Source: Lachnospiraceae bacterium A4
GTDB lineage: Bacteria > Bacillota > Clostridia > Lachnospirales > Lachnospiraceae
Length of the DNA: 64,000 nucleotides
Direction: 5' to 3'
Assembly (NCBI GenBank): GCA_000403215.2
Contig: KE159538.1
Span: 230,527-294,526 of the forward strand
Below, piece after piece: positions 8,450 through 16,731 of this stretch; within the stretch, counting starts at the first letter, position 1, and each line of letters begins with the position of its first letter. The notes beneath the pieces are model-generated. The model worked only from the letters and a program-made list of their open reading frames with translations, ran no database searches and was not told the DNA's origin. A program made the position numbers and the translations under genes.

Positions 8450-9389
8450 TATTTACCTCAATTTGTGGAGTTTCAATAAACTTAGCCAATAATCCTTCGT
8501 GGTAAAAAATTTTGTCATTTTCAGTAACATCTTCTCCAAGAAACTTTCTTAAAACAATTGGTAACGCATAATTATCTAAACATTTAAACTCTATCTCTGC
8601 ATTACCATTCTCATCAATAATTTCTTTATAATATCCATCTGTCCTAACAATTTTATGAAGTATAAACAATTCTGTTTTTAACGGAACAGGCATATCTTTC
8701 ATGCCATTGCGAATTGCAAACACGATTCTTTCTTGTTTATTTTTGTCCATATCAGACACATCAACCACAATTTCATCATTGGAAAAGAATACAACTCGAT
8801 CCATTGAAATAAACACTTCTGTTAAATATGTCAATGCACCATCCATAAGGTATTTTTCATATGTGATATGTCTCTTAGGATTACAATTACCCAAAATAAC
8901 CTGACGAATATATTTACTATTGATTATGTGCTGATTACCTGTATATCTCCCAATAAACTCTTCCCAAGATTCTGCCCCACCAAAAATATCTGAATTGTAA
9001 TGTTGTAAAGAAGAAAAATTAGCTTTTCTCATATCAATGCTGATAAAACATTTACCATCATTTGAAGACTTAAATATATCTTTATTTGGAAGATTTTTAT
9101 GTGTAACAGCATACTTGTTCATATCCTCTTCATTAAACTTATGATATGCTTCTGTATTTTTAATATCCAAAATAGCAGCATCTTTTACACGATTGTATTC
9201 TTCAAAATAATCCTGTTCACAATTATATTTGGATAGTTCGCTTAAAAAGATATCCCACTTTTTAAGTGTCCCATAGAACTTATCATATAGTGTCAATCTA
9301 TCAGTAAAATATGGTTCCTGGAATATCCTGATTGGAATATTACGATCTTTACAGAATCTCTCTTTTGCTCTTGTAGACACTTCCATCAT
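8433..9389 (-). CDS. Hypothetical protein with polymerase-palm-like motifs
   Basis: 318 residues, no family recognised with certainty. Two segments resemble family A polymerase palm motifs: ISIDMRKANFSSLQHY (catalytic-like Asp119, with Leu and His at the +9 and +11 positions seen in motif A) and FFSNDEIVVDV (NDE at 204-206, compare VHDE of motif C). The fingers O-helix is not apparent. The gene sits between two nucleotidyltransferase genes with overlaps at both ends (8433-8449 and 9386-9389), so all three are translationally linked. A template-dependent or terminal polymerase role is speculation. Confidence 0.65.
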   Translation of the reverse strand: MMEVSTRAKERFCKDRNIPIRIFQEPYFTDRLTLYDKFYGTLKKWDIFLSELSKYNCEQDYFEEYNRVKDAAILDIKNTEAYHKFNEEDMNKYAVTHKNLPNKDIFKSSNDGKCFISIDMRKANFSSLQHYNSDIFGGAESWEEFIGRYTGNQHIINSKYIRQVILGNCNPKRHITYEKYLMDGALTYLTEVFISMDRVVFFSNDEIVVDVSDMDKNKQERIVFAIRNGMKDMPVPLKTELFILHKIVRTDGYYKEIIDENGNAEIEFKCLDNYALPIVLRKFLGEDVTENDKIFYHEGLLAKFIETPQIEVNIDEKN

Positions 9390-10417
9390 ACCTCTCCCTT
9401 CACAATTCTCTCATTCACATACATCTTAAACTCATTAATTCTTTTATGATCTGGCACATCAGGAAGAGAGGTATTATTTTTAGCATAATCAAATCTCTTC
9501 TCATATTCATTCAGTAAATCATAAAATTCAGCAGTCGGTTGCCTATTTTCATCTAAAAACTCACCGTTGCGAATACTCATAAGTAAGTCATGCTCATCCG
9601 TCCTATATGTGATAATTTCTTCTTTTTCAAGAATATCAATACACATCATATATAATCTCAATAAATGAGCACAATGCTTTCCCAATTTATCATGGCTGAT
9701 TGCTTTCTCGTTTCGTTTGCCAATTTTGTTATAACTGCTTACAATCGCCTTCATTTCATTCCACATACCAGTCCAATCTCTCAGCGGATAATTACGAAGA
9801 TTAATACTCATAAAGATTTCTGATTCCATATCATCCCTATTTGACGGAGCTGTAAAAAGCATAAGACTGTCATCTTCTCCAAATGGTACATATCTATAAC
9901 GAAAATTATATGCTGCATTTTTAATGCTCTTTAATATATATTCTTCATTCTGTGCCTGACCTACTAATCTTGCGGCTTTGTTTTCCATTCTACGAAGCTG
10001 GCTACCAGCATATCCTCCAAATGTATGAATACAAATTTTAGACAAGAACATTTTTCTATTTTCCAAAAGTTCTTTTCCAATATTTGATAAACGTAAATAA
10101 TGTTCTGGCTTGCAGCCTAAAATCTCCACTGTGTTAGGATTGTTGGATGTAAGTAATTGAATCATTTTATTAAATGAATATATCGTAGTGTCAGTATCTG
10201 CATTCACGACCTGCTCAAAATCTGTTCCTAACAGAATGTCTTTCTTAGAATTTAAGGCGATCCCTCGCACATCTAAGTCAGATCCTTCTTTATCCATTCC
10301 ATAGGCGTGACTTCCTCCGAGAGTCAAAAGAATGATATTATCACCTAAATTCTTATCTTCTCTCAGGAAGTCATATTCACTTGTTTTCAATTTCTCTTTA
10401 ATCTGTTCAAGATTCAT
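9386..10417 (-). CDS. YcgL-type predicted nucleotidyltransferase
   Basis: 343 residues. The N-terminus has the Pol-beta fold signature of the COG3541/YcgL group: LGGSHAYGMD (33-42) and a metal-binding DLD (47-49), followed by a helical region with FGGYAGSQLRRMENK. The substrate is unknown; the same fold occurs in proteins acting on tRNA, in nucleotide-based modification and in toxin-antitoxin pairs. It is the first clear gene of the nucleotidyltransferase operon (9386, 8433, 7082, 6176, 5923, all minus) and overlaps its neighbour by four bases. Confidence 0.8.
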   Translation of the reverse strand: MNLEQIKEKLKTSEYDFLREDKNLGDNIILLTLGGSHAYGMDKEGSDLDVRGIALNSKKDILLGTDFEQVVNADTDTTIYSFNKMIQLLTSNNPNTVEILGCKPEHYLRLSNIGKELLENRKMFLSKICIHTFGGYAGSQLRRMENKAARLVGQAQNEEYILKSIKNAAYNFRYRYVPFGEDDSLMLFTAPSNRDDMESEIFMSINLRNYPLRDWTGMWNEMKAIVSSYNKIGKRNEKAISHDKLGKHCAHLLRLYMMCIDILEKEEIITYRTDEHDLLMSIRNGEFLDENRQPTAEFYDLLNEYEKRFDYAKNNTSLPDVPDHKRINEFKMYVNERIVKGEV

Positions 10418-10434
10418 TCTCTCAATCCTCTCTT

Positions 10435-10652
10435 CTATCTACATTCTTCAAATACAATAATCTTAAACACAGGTTTAAAATGTGGATTTTTTGTAATCAC
10501 TCCCAGTTCTTGAAGTTTTACCAATTCTGCTTTCACCTTACCAGAATATTTTTCAATATCAGACACATTAAATATTTCTGTATCGAAACTATGGAACTGT
10601 CCAAAAATAACTTTTCATATTGTTTGTCTTTTTCTCCGATAGCACCACTCAA
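10435..10652 (-). pseudogene. Frameshifted small gene
   Basis: The minus strand encodes a sensible C-terminal sequence, VIFGQFHSFDTEIFNVSDI, continuing to a TAG at 10435-10437. The matching N-terminal piece (GAIGEKDKQYEK) is in a different frame. One missing A in the AAAA run near 10605 accounts for the shift. The 5' end runs into a large palindrome, where a TTG at 10652 is the only possible start. Broken gene or sequence error. Confidence 0.5.
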
Positions 10653-10748
10653 AAATCAGTTACATAGCCCGCTATGCGCCTGATTTTTGAGCGGCACTCT
10701 CGAAGAAAAATCCTGCGCACTATTAAAAAGTTATTCCTTAACAGTTCC
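10589..10748. repeat. Large imperfect palindrome
   Basis: Two arms of about 65 bases are inverted copies. The inner core is 10629-10659 against 10680-10710 (25 of 31 positions, including CTCAAAAATCAG) around a 20-base centre that pairs again (ACATAGC/GCTATG). An outer block pairs GGAACTGT and TAACTTTT near 10590 with the same words near 10740. It lies between two minus-strand genes and includes the last codons of the gene at 10738. The structure may be a foldback element or a large terminator-like hairpin. Confidence 0.7.
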
Positions 10749-10953
10749 TATATTCATCACCAGAAGCCAAGATATATCCAAAATATAAATGTGAACCACT
10801 CATCGGATCATCAAAAAACTGAATTTCACCCTTGCATTGATTACAAATATAATCTTCTCCATCATCCGACCACTTCCAATCTTTAAATTTATCTGTTTCG
10901 TTGCCAGTCAAATCATAACCAGCTATAACGTAACAATGACTTTCCATACTCAT
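10738..10953 (-). CDS. Small hypothetical protein with CxxC
   Basis: 71 residues including ICNQCKG, a single CxxC that may bind zinc, and aromatic-rich flanks. Reads toward the large palindrome, whose right arm contains its stop. The start (ATG, with a second at 10947) is preceded by AGGAGGAGAAAAAAAG. Function unknown. Confidence 0.6.
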   Translation of the reverse strand: MSMESHCYVIAGYDLTGNETDKFKDWKWSDDGEDYICNQCKGEIQFFDDPMSGSHLYFGYILASGDEYRNC

Positions 10954-10987
10954 AACTTCTTTTTTTCTCCTCCTATGAAATGCAAGT

Positions 10988-11233
10988 TTACTCTACTCCA
11001 CCTTTTCTAATAATACTCTCAAATACTCGTGTTCCTATTGCTCTGTAATACTTATGCGGAACTTTTATTGTAGACATTTTTCTTGATTTCGTTTTCATTT
11101 CAGTTATGACACTTTCTATGTCGTAAGCCGTTTTTTCTTTATCTAATAAAGAAATTACGTCTTCATAAGGCGCACCAGCTTTTACCAATGCTTGTAAAAA
11201 ATTTTTAAACTCATCTGCATCAATTAATCTCAT
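10988..11233 (-). CDS. MRLIDADEF-type small phage/plasmid protein
   Basis: 81 residues starting MRLIDADEFKNFLQAL, an N-terminal pattern very common in small clostridial phage and plasmid proteins of unknown function. The start overlaps the stop of the upstream gene by 14 bases, so they are coupled. Confidence 0.65.
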   Translation of the reverse strand: MRLIDADEFKNFLQALVKAGAPYEDVISLLDKEKTAYDIESVITEMKTKSRKMSTIKVPHKYYRAIGTRVFESIIRKGGVE

Positions 11234-11654
11234 TTAAACACCTCATCAAATTTTCATAATGCCTGTCTATACATTCTCTAAATTCTTTGCCGCATCTCTT
11301 ATAACTCTTATTTGATTTGATTTTAATATCAGCACCATAGTATCCAAGTGCCTGTCCCTTATGTATACAACTCTTCTCTTTATCACTATCGAAGCAGTAA
11401 CAGATATACGAATCATACATATATGATGGTTCAATACCAAATAGGATTCTGAAACTGTTATCTTTTAATTCTATTTTGAAATCAAAACCGCCAATATCAT
11501 TGACAGTTTCATCATTTAATGAATTTAAAATATCTTCAAAGAATAACTTCACAACCTCATTAAACTTTTTATTATCTGTCCATTCGTTGTCAAAAATTAC
11601 TGGCAATGGATTACCAAGACCAGCACAAACATTTCCTATCAATCTTCTACGCAT
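11220..11654 (-). CDS. Hypothetical protein, 144 aa
   Basis: Mixed alpha/beta protein starting MRRRLIGNVCAGLGNP. The C-terminal part is rich in Cys and basic residues (KRCGKEFRECIDRHYENLMRC). No domain recognised. It overlaps the MRLIDADEF gene and follows the SLOG gene with a 15-base gap. Confidence 0.6.
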   Translation of the reverse strand: MRRRLIGNVCAGLGNPLPVIFDNEWTDNKKFNEVVKLFFEDILNSLNDETVNDIGGFDFKIELKDNSFRILFGIEPSYMYDSYICYCFDSDKEKSCIHKGQALGYYGADIKIKSNKSYKRCGKEFRECIDRHYENLMRCLNEIN

Positions 11655-11669
11655 TATCTCCTCTGTAGT

Positions 11670-12146
11670 TTATGGCATAATCCTAATAATCTCTTTACCA
11701 CATTTTTCAGCATATCTTACGCAATTACAAGTACCACCCTTAGAGCCATCCCACACAGCAATTACTTTATCAGCTAAATCAACCATATATTCATTTCTCT
11801 TTTGCATTAGCCAAGGTTTATATTCTTCATCTGACACAATTTTTACTGTATCTGCTTTGGATAAAATATCATTGTACAAATCAACACTTTCTTTGATCCA
11901 TTTGCATGAATGATTTTTACATGGGATTGCACAGTGAAGTTTTATATCATATCCTTCTTCTTTTAATTCTAAAACCGCTAATGCAAATACAGTATCAACT
12001 CCTAGTGCCATGCCTGTAATCGCTTCATCACATTTATTTTCTACAAGCAACTTCTTGAATTTTTCTTTTAACTCAGTCCATTTCTGATTATAAATATCAT
12101 ATCCATACATTTTATTTGGTCTGTGACCTGTAACACATATTTTCAT
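11670..12146 (-). CDS. SLOG-superfamily (DUF1273/YpsA-like) protein
   Basis: 158 residues with the Rossmann-like SLOG pattern: VTGHRPNK at the start, TGMALGVD in the middle, and VIAVWDGSKGGTCN near the end, the usual DUF1273/YpsA motifs. SLOG proteins are proposed to bind or cut nucleotide-derived ligands and often occur in defence and phage contexts. Its ATG overlaps the stop of the 42-residue gene upstream (TAATG), so it is translated by coupling. Confidence 0.85.
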   Translation of the reverse strand: MKICVTGHRPNKMYGYDIYNQKWTELKEKFKKLLVENKCDEAITGMALGVDTVFALAVLELKEEGYDIKLHCAIPCKNHSCKWIKESVDLYNDILSKADTVKIVSDEEYKPWLMQKRNEYMVDLADKVIAVWDGSKGGTCNCVRYAEKCGKEIIRIMP

Positions 12147-12274
12147 TACTCACCATCCTGTTCACGTGGTTCCAATCCCATTAGCATCCGCAGTACATCT
12201 TCTTCTATTAGATTTGTGTTTGCTTTGGTTTCTCTTCCAAAAGCGTCTTTAATAACAATATTAATATCTCTCAA
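12146..12274 (-). CDS. 42-residue protein coupled to SLOG gene
   Basis: A short acidic protein starting with TTG at 12274, directly after AAAGGAGGAGTTTAT (strong site, good spacing). Its sequence contains NIVIKDAFGRETKANTN and DVLRMLMGLEP. The stop overlaps the SLOG start. Function unknown; the clear ribosome site and coupling make it a real gene. Confidence 0.65.
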   Translation of the reverse strand: MRDINIVIKDAFGRETKANTNLIEEDVLRMLMGLEPREQDGE

Positions 12275-12303
12275 ATAAACTCCTCCTTTAATCAAGATAT
12301 AAA

Positions 12304-12537
12304 TCACTCTCTCCCAATTTTCAAGTCAAGAGCAAACGTATTCAATTTTTTCAATTTGTCACACGGAATTATTTTCTCAATTGTCTTATATATATCACTT
12401 CTACATTTGTTACATAAAACCATTTCAATTGGTAATAAATCGGATGGTTCACTTTCTATAAAAGTTGCAGCTATTGGGACACTAAATATTTTATTATTAC
12501 ATTCATTCCCACATAGATCACAAAAATATCTAATCAA
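12304..12537 (-). CDS. Zinc-ribbon-like small protein
   Basis: 77 residues with two CxxC pairs (FCDLCGN and LCNKCRS) spaced as in a zinc ribbon. Probably binds zinc; nucleic-acid binding is possible but not shown. It lies 29 bases upstream of the 42-residue gene. Confidence 0.6.
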   Translation of the reverse strand: MIRYFCDLCGNECNNKIFSVPIAATFIESEPSDLLPIEMVLCNKCRSDIYKTIEKIIPCDKLKKLNTFALDLKIGRE

Positions 12538-12594
12538 TTAATCACTTCCTTAATTATTCTATTTGAGCAGAACACTCTTCCCCATACTATGTTT

Positions 12595-12957
12595 TTAACA
12601 AAAATACCTATTTCCATACATCGAATTTCCCTGCTCACTTTGTTTAGTTTCTTCTTGTTGCATTAATTTATCAAATTTCTCAAATATCATGTCATTTATC
12701 TCACTTCTATCAATATAAGTATCTCCATTTCGAAAATGTGCAATTAATTTACTATCGTCAACCAATTCTAATTTTAAGTCAACATCTCCTTCGACATAAA
12801 AACGACATTTCTTCATTGAATTTACAATATAATCTTTCAAATGCCTGGGAATATATTGAACATTCGTCAATATCACATGATAATTCAAGTATATTGTATA
12901 TATATTCCTTATAAAATTTATTCTTTGATATACATTTTCCCCAGTTATTGTGTTCAA
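12595..12957 (-). CDS. Hypothetical protein, possibly the frame-shifted tail of the upstream gene
   Basis: The last two thirds (YVEGDVDLKLELVDDSKL onward) look like a genuine protein end. The first 60 residues overlap the gene at 12779 in another frame. No ribosome site precedes the ATG at 12957, while AAGGAG occurs near 12785 with no suitable start. It may be the natural C-terminus of the upstream gene after a frameshift. Confidence 0.45.
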   Translation of the reverse strand: MNTITGENVYQRINFIRNIYTIYLNYHVILTNVQYIPRHLKDYIVNSMKKCRFYVEGDVDLKLELVDDSKLIAHFRNGDTYIDRSEINDMIFEKFDKLMQQEETKQSEQGNSMYGNRYFC

Positions 12958-13345
12958 AACGATCGATAAATACTTTTAAAGTAATATTGATAGGTGTTAC
13001 TACCATTTCTGTATGGTTCAAATTAATATATTCTTTATAGTAACCATAAATCATATGCCTTAAATCGTCCCATAACATTGTATTTACTTTTTTTGAGAAG
13101 TGTTTTGCACATTTTAAATAATAATTTTCGTCATATTTTATCCCGCCAAAATATTTATAAAGAACAAGTTTGTATCCACAAGGGCATTCAAATTCAAAAT
13201 CTTCTTCATTAATTGAAATACTTTTTACTTCATGCTCGTAAACTTCACTTACGGAGCCACAACATGGGCACGTTTTTTTTGCATATGGTATTTGTTTTTT
13301 TCTTTTTTTACTATTATCAACCAATATTTTAGGCATTTTACTCAT
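12779..13345 (-). CDS. Zinc-ribbon hypothetical protein
   Basis: 188 residues from the ATG at 13345, chosen because AAGAAAGAAG precedes it. It contains CPCCGS and ECPCGYK, a pair of CxxC-type knuckles near the N-terminus. The rest is helical. Its C-terminus overlaps the downstream frame by 179 bases, an unusually long overlap that suggests a frameshift within the shared stretch. Confidence 0.6.
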   Translation of the reverse strand: MSKMPKILVDNSKKRKKQIPYAKKTCPCCGSVSEVYEHEVKSISINEEDFEFECPCGYKLVLYKYFGGIKYDENYYLKCAKHFSKKVNTMLWDDLRHMIYGYYKEYINLNHTEMVVTPINITLKVFIDRFEHNNWGKCISKNKFYKEYIYNILELSCDIDECSIYSQAFERLYCKFNEEMSFLCRRRC

Positions 13346-13482
13346 CTTCTTTCTTAATATAAGCAACTTACTGATTATTCCACGTTAAGGAGCACTATCC
13401 ATGTACAGACGGCTCTCAAAAGTGTGCTGGTGACTCTTTGGGGCAAAATATTCAACCTGCCGATAAATCGCAGATTTCAAAG

Positions 13483-13788
13483 CTATACTTCTTCTTCACA
13501 AACAAACATTTCATCAAATACCTTTAGAACACCTATAAAGTCTTCAAGCATTGGCATATACTTTACATTGATATACTGATCATCTTTTGCCGTATCAAGT
13601 GACACAAACGGAGCAAAAGACGCTTCTCCTTGATCAAGGCATAATACTCCAAGAGAAATACCATCTTTATTCAATTGAAAATGATAGTGATCTTTACTAT
13701 TCATAATCTTGATAGTAACTTCACATCCAGTTTTTCTTTTCAATGTCTCCGCAAACACCTTATAATTTTTTACTTTCATAATTTCCAT
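13483..13788 (-). CDS. Hypothetical protein, 101 aa
   Basis: Alpha/beta small protein starting MEIMKVKNYKVFAETLKRK. No family recognised. The ~130 bases downstream (13346-13482) hold no gene I can support. An AAAGGAGAAAAAACG site precedes the start. Confidence 0.6.
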   Translation of the reverse strand: MEIMKVKNYKVFAETLKRKTGCEVTIKIMNSKDHYHFQLNKDGISLGVLCLDQGEASFAPFVSLDTAKDDQYINVKYMPMLEDFIGVLKVFDEMFVCEEEV

Positions 13789-13835
13789 ATCGTTTTTTCT
13801 CCTTTTCTTTTTCTACTTGAAACGTGGGATTCAAG

Positions 13836-14765
13836 TCATTCTATATAACTAAAAATATGTGCAATTACATCAACACACCACCCATTACCAATTGCTTCAA
13901 ATCTTCTTGTTTTAGGAACACAATCCGTATAATTATCTGGCAACGTCTGGAGTCTTTCTATTTCTACAGGACATGTCTTTTTATATGTATTATTACCAAG
14001 CCATAGATTAAACTTTGTTTCTGTTCTACATCTTGGGACTGTTGGTGCTTTAGAATCTGGAAAATATGCTCTATCCTGCTGAGAGTAATACCCATGTCCT
14101 CCCAAATCATATTTCACATAATTTTTTGATATTATCATTGTTTTTCCAATTCTTTCATCAACTTTTATGAGCGAAGGATCATTGACAATAATATCTTTAA
14201 ACAACAACCCTTTATCTCTAGGCTGTTCTATATTTGGTATGTTTGTCCAGTAATTGCGTTTCCTTCTCTGTGCAGATACTAATGCAGCATCTATCATTAT
14301 AGGTTTAACACCTAATTGATTTGATATTTCTAATAAAATATTATCTGGTATTCCTTCATTATTTTCATACAAAAAATATTTAGGTTTAACAGTTTTGATG
14401 CACTCAACATACTTCATAAAAAGTTTCCAACCCGTACCATTGGTATCTAATTCTTTTTTAGATTTTGCTGTTTTATTACATTTAGCTTTTGACCAAAAAG
14501 TACAAGGTGAACCGCCAATTACTATATCTATATTTTTATCAATGAATTCTGTGAAACTGGAGTCAAAAACATCACCGCATTGCACAGTATTTGGATAATT
14601 TTTCATTGTAATCTTTATAGCATTTGTCTCAATTTCAAAAGCATAATATTTTTTCACCTTTATTCCAACTCTCTCAAATGCAACTTGCCCACAGCTTATG
14701 CCATCAAACAAACTTAATACTGTTAATCCTTCCTCTTTTAAACTAAATCTTTCAATGGGAGTCAT
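13836..14765 (-). CDS. C5 cytosine-specific DNA methyltransferase
   Basis: 309 residues with the Dcm family order: SLFDGISCGQVAF (motif I, 18-30), GGSPC (84-88, catalytic cysteine), YENNEG (133-138, the ENV-type motif IV), SAQRRKRNYW (164-173, motif VIII) and IGNGWCVDVI near the end (motif X). It transfers a methyl group from SAM to cytosine C5. The target-recognition region is short. There is no restriction endonuclease next to it, so it may be a solitary protective methylase. Start ATG at 14765; a second ATG-free upstream leaves no better choice. Confidence 0.92.
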   Translation of the reverse strand: MTPIERFSLKEEGLTVLSLFDGISCGQVAFERVGIKVKKYYAFEIETNAIKITMKNYPNTVQCGDVFDSSFTEFIDKNIDIVIGGSPCTFWSKAKCNKTAKSKKELDTNGTGWKLFMKYVECIKTVKPKYFLYENNEGIPDNILLEISNQLGVKPIMIDAALVSAQRRKRNYWTNIPNIEQPRDKGLLFKDIIVNDPSLIKVDERIGKTMIISKNYVKYDLGGHGYYSQQDRAYFPDSKAPTVPRCRTETKFNLWLGNNTYKKTCPVEIERLQTLPDNYTDCVPKTRRFEAIGNGWCVDVIAHIFSYIE

Positions 14766-14887
14766 GAACCCATGAAAGATTCCTAAATAACAAATTAGAG
14801 AAAGGATATAACAAGTAATTCCGGATAAGTTAGCGTTGCAACGCCTTGTAGATAAGGCATTTGAAAAGTAATAATAAAAGATTTATT

Positions 14888-15205
14888 CTATTGCCACTCT
14901 ATTATTTCTCCAACAAACTTCTGAATTAACTCATTTACGTTAGCTGGATATGTTTTTACCACATAATTTGTATCAACCACTATTTTTATTATGATGCTAT
15001 TGTTATCGAAATTAATACCTCCAACTGTACCTCCAGGCACTCTAATAGCAAGACACTTTTGATTTTTACACCATTCATCTGCTAATATGTAATGATGAAA
15101 CATATCATAGTAATGTTGTTTGGAGATGCCAGAAATGTCATCTAACTCTTTAGTCAAATCGCATCTGTACTCATTACAGCCCGACATACGCTGTTCTAAT
15201 TTCAA
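14888..15205 (-). CDS. Hypothetical protein, 105 aa
   Basis: A 105-residue protein with a Cys pair near the N-terminus (GCNEYRC) and an alternating hydrophobic C-terminal half. No known domain. The 120 bases between it and the methyltransferase contain a small palindrome (GCGTTGCAACGC near 14833). Confidence 0.55.
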   Translation of the reverse strand: MKLEQRMSGCNEYRCDLTKELDDISGISKQHYYDMFHHYILADEWCKNQKCLAIRVPGGTVGGINFDNNSIIIKIVVDTNYVVKTYPANVNELIQKFVGEIIEWQ

Positions 15206-15244
15206 TCTTTTGCCTCCATTTATAATTTTTCAGGAATTACCGAC

Positions 15245-15356
15245 TTGATTAAGTCATAAAGAATTGTTATAATCAGATTTATCAAGACGGTTTTCCGTTT
15301 TGTTACTTATAGACATCCTGTCCACTCGCCAAAGTATCAGGATGTCTATTTTTAGT
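15245..15356 (+). ncRNA. Short plus-strand RNA with promoter and terminator
   Basis: Promoter TTGATT (15245-15250), 17-base spacer, TATAAT (15268-15273). The predicted RNA of roughly 75 bases starts near 15280 and ends at a 10-bp hairpin AGACATCCTG/CAGGATGTCT (15311-15347) followed by a T-rich run. A small ACGG/CCGT hairpin lies in between. No open reading frame with a ribosome site is present. It runs opposite to the flanking minus-strand genes. Confidence 0.65.
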
Positions 15357-15365
15357 TTTCTACAT

Positions 15366-15755
15366 TCAAAAATATCTTTTCGCATCACTAGGCGTGTGTA
15401 TATCATTTGGTTTTATCATTACTTTTCTTGAAAAGTAATAGTTTTCATCACATTTCAAAACATACATAAATGTCATATCTCCAAAATCATCAATTACCTT
15501 TCCTGCCATATGTCCAAAATAAATTGCATCCTTATTTAATGGCTTAAAACAGCATAATCTACCTAATGGTATCTCACACTCAATCTTCTCTGTTTTATTT
15601 TCTTCTCTCTGACTATGTTCAAATGCCCTCAGTTCATCTTTTCCGATCCATTTTACCCATGCACCGCAATCATCACAATACAATCCGGTATTATTACCTT
15701 TTACTTCTGTATGTAGTGATATACTTCCACATTTCTTACAACAATTTTGGTACAC
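15366..15755 (-). CDS. Zinc-ribbon phage/plasmid protein
   Basis: 129 residues. The N-terminus has CCKKCGS and YCDDCGAWVKW, a two-knuckle zinc ribbon ending in the WVKW pattern seen in many small clostridial phage proteins. The C-terminal half is beta-rich. Role unknown. Confidence 0.65.
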   Translation of the reverse strand: MYQNCCKKCGSISLHTEVKGNNTGLYCDDCGAWVKWIGKDELRAFEHSQREENKTEKIECEIPLGRLCCFKPLNKDAIYFGHMAGKVIDDFGDMTFMYVLKCDENYYFSRKVMIKPNDIHTPSDAKRYF

Positions 15756-15795
15756 AAACTCACCTTCCTTCCAGTTAAAATGTTTCTTTCATCTA

Positions 15796-15823
15796 TTGAT
15801 TTCTGGAAATATTTTGTTATACT
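15796..15823 (+). promoter_or_regulatory. Plus-strand promoter
   Basis: TTGATT (15796-15801), 16-base spacer, TATACT (15818-15823). It reads into the structured RNA and 44-codon frame that follow. Confidence 0.65.
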
Positions 15824-15829
15824 TAATTT

Positions 15830-16015
15830 ATAACGCAAAAGGAGGACGACATGATCGAGAAAGTTTTTTCATACCCCTCTGCGATGCAAAGTATAATATT
15901 AATTTATCGAAGTTCTTCGCCAAAATTTCAGCGTTATGCCAAAGTAGTCTTTGGGAGGGGTTCCTCTGGCGAACAAAAAGAGTGACTATTGATAGTTGCT
16001 CTTTTTGTTATATAT
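15830..16015 (+). ncRNA. Structured plus-strand RNA, possibly encoding a 44-residue peptide
   Basis: After the promoter comes GGAGGACGAC and ATG at 15851, opening a 44-codon frame to 15985 (MIEKVFSYPSAMQ…). The same stretch is highly structured: ACCCCTC near 15880 can pair with GAGGGGT near 15955, TTCGCCA with TGGCGAA, CCAAAG with CTTTGG, and AAAAAGAG with CTCTTTTT (about 15976-16009), the last a terminator. Whether the product is the peptide, the RNA or both is open. Confidence 0.5.
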
Positions 16016-16159
16016 GAAACCTTCGTTCTATTGGATATCACGGTTCACTTTTTCAAATTTGTACACCTTCTTTACTTCTCCCTCTTGTTCGTGCAAATAA
16101 TCATAGTTTGCATCTATTTGTCCCTCTACAAACGATGGCCATAACCATGCAAAAAAGAA

Positions 16160-16354
16160 TCATACCTGTGATACTGATTCAATCTGACTTTTAATGCAAT
16201 CTTCTGTAAATTCATAGGCAAGATCATGAAATCTTTTAAGATATTTCTCTTTCATTTTTACTGCTTCTTCTGTCTCAGTAGCTCCATCAAAACAATCTTG
16301 AGTAAATGTTTTAATTTTCATATTCTCTGGATAGCCTTCTAAACTATTTTTCAT
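16160..16354 (-). CDS. Small hypothetical protein
   Basis: 64 residues, charged and helical. ATG at 16354 is preceded by GGAAGAAAGTGAG. No domain. The region 16016-16159 on either strand holds nothing I can support as a gene. Confidence 0.5.
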   Translation of the reverse strand: MKNSLEGYPENMKIKTFTQDCFDGATETEEAVKMKEKYLKRFHDLAYEFTEDCIKSQIESVSQV

Positions 16355-16397
16355 ATATTCTCACTTTCTTCCTACTTTAAACGGAAATTTTAAAGAC

Positions 16398-16644
16398 CTA
16401 TATCATTGGAAATCTTGAAAACATTTTACCAATGTCACTAATACTTTTGATAACTGCACATTCCACCTTTTCTTTTTCAACAAATTTCTTTAGATCCTCT
16501 TTCTTTCTGTGAAAGTGACAGCTTCAATTCTGAAATCTCAGAATTTTTATTATTGATTTCATATTGCAGCCTTCTAATTTCGGAACGAAACTTAATCCTC
16601 TCTTTTTCACAAGCAATATCTTTTGCTGATTTCTTTCTCTCCAT
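16398..16644 (-). pseudogene. Frameshifted coiled-coil protein gene
   Basis: From ATG 16644 (GAGAAAGGTATGAG upstream) the frame gives a charged coiled coil (MERKKSAKDIACEKERIKF…) and stops at 16477. In the adjacent frame the coiled coil continues (EDLKKFVEKEKVECAVIKS) to a TAG at 16398. One extra A in the AGAAAGAAAGAG run near 16505 explains the break. The intact form would be about 81 residues. Decay or sequence error. Confidence 0.6.
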
Positions 16645-16696
16645 AACATCTCATACCTTTCTCAATCTTTTCTCATCAAAACAACCTGAATTTTCA

Positions 16697-16725
16697 TTGA
16701 CAAATAAATATAATTATTTTATAAT
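16697..16725 (+). promoter_or_regulatory. Perfect consensus sigma-A promoter
   Basis: TTGACA (16697-16702), 17-base spacer, TATAAT (16720-16725), plus strand. No base departs from consensus. It drives the short unit that follows. Confidence 0.85.
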
Positions 16726-16731
16726 TAACTT

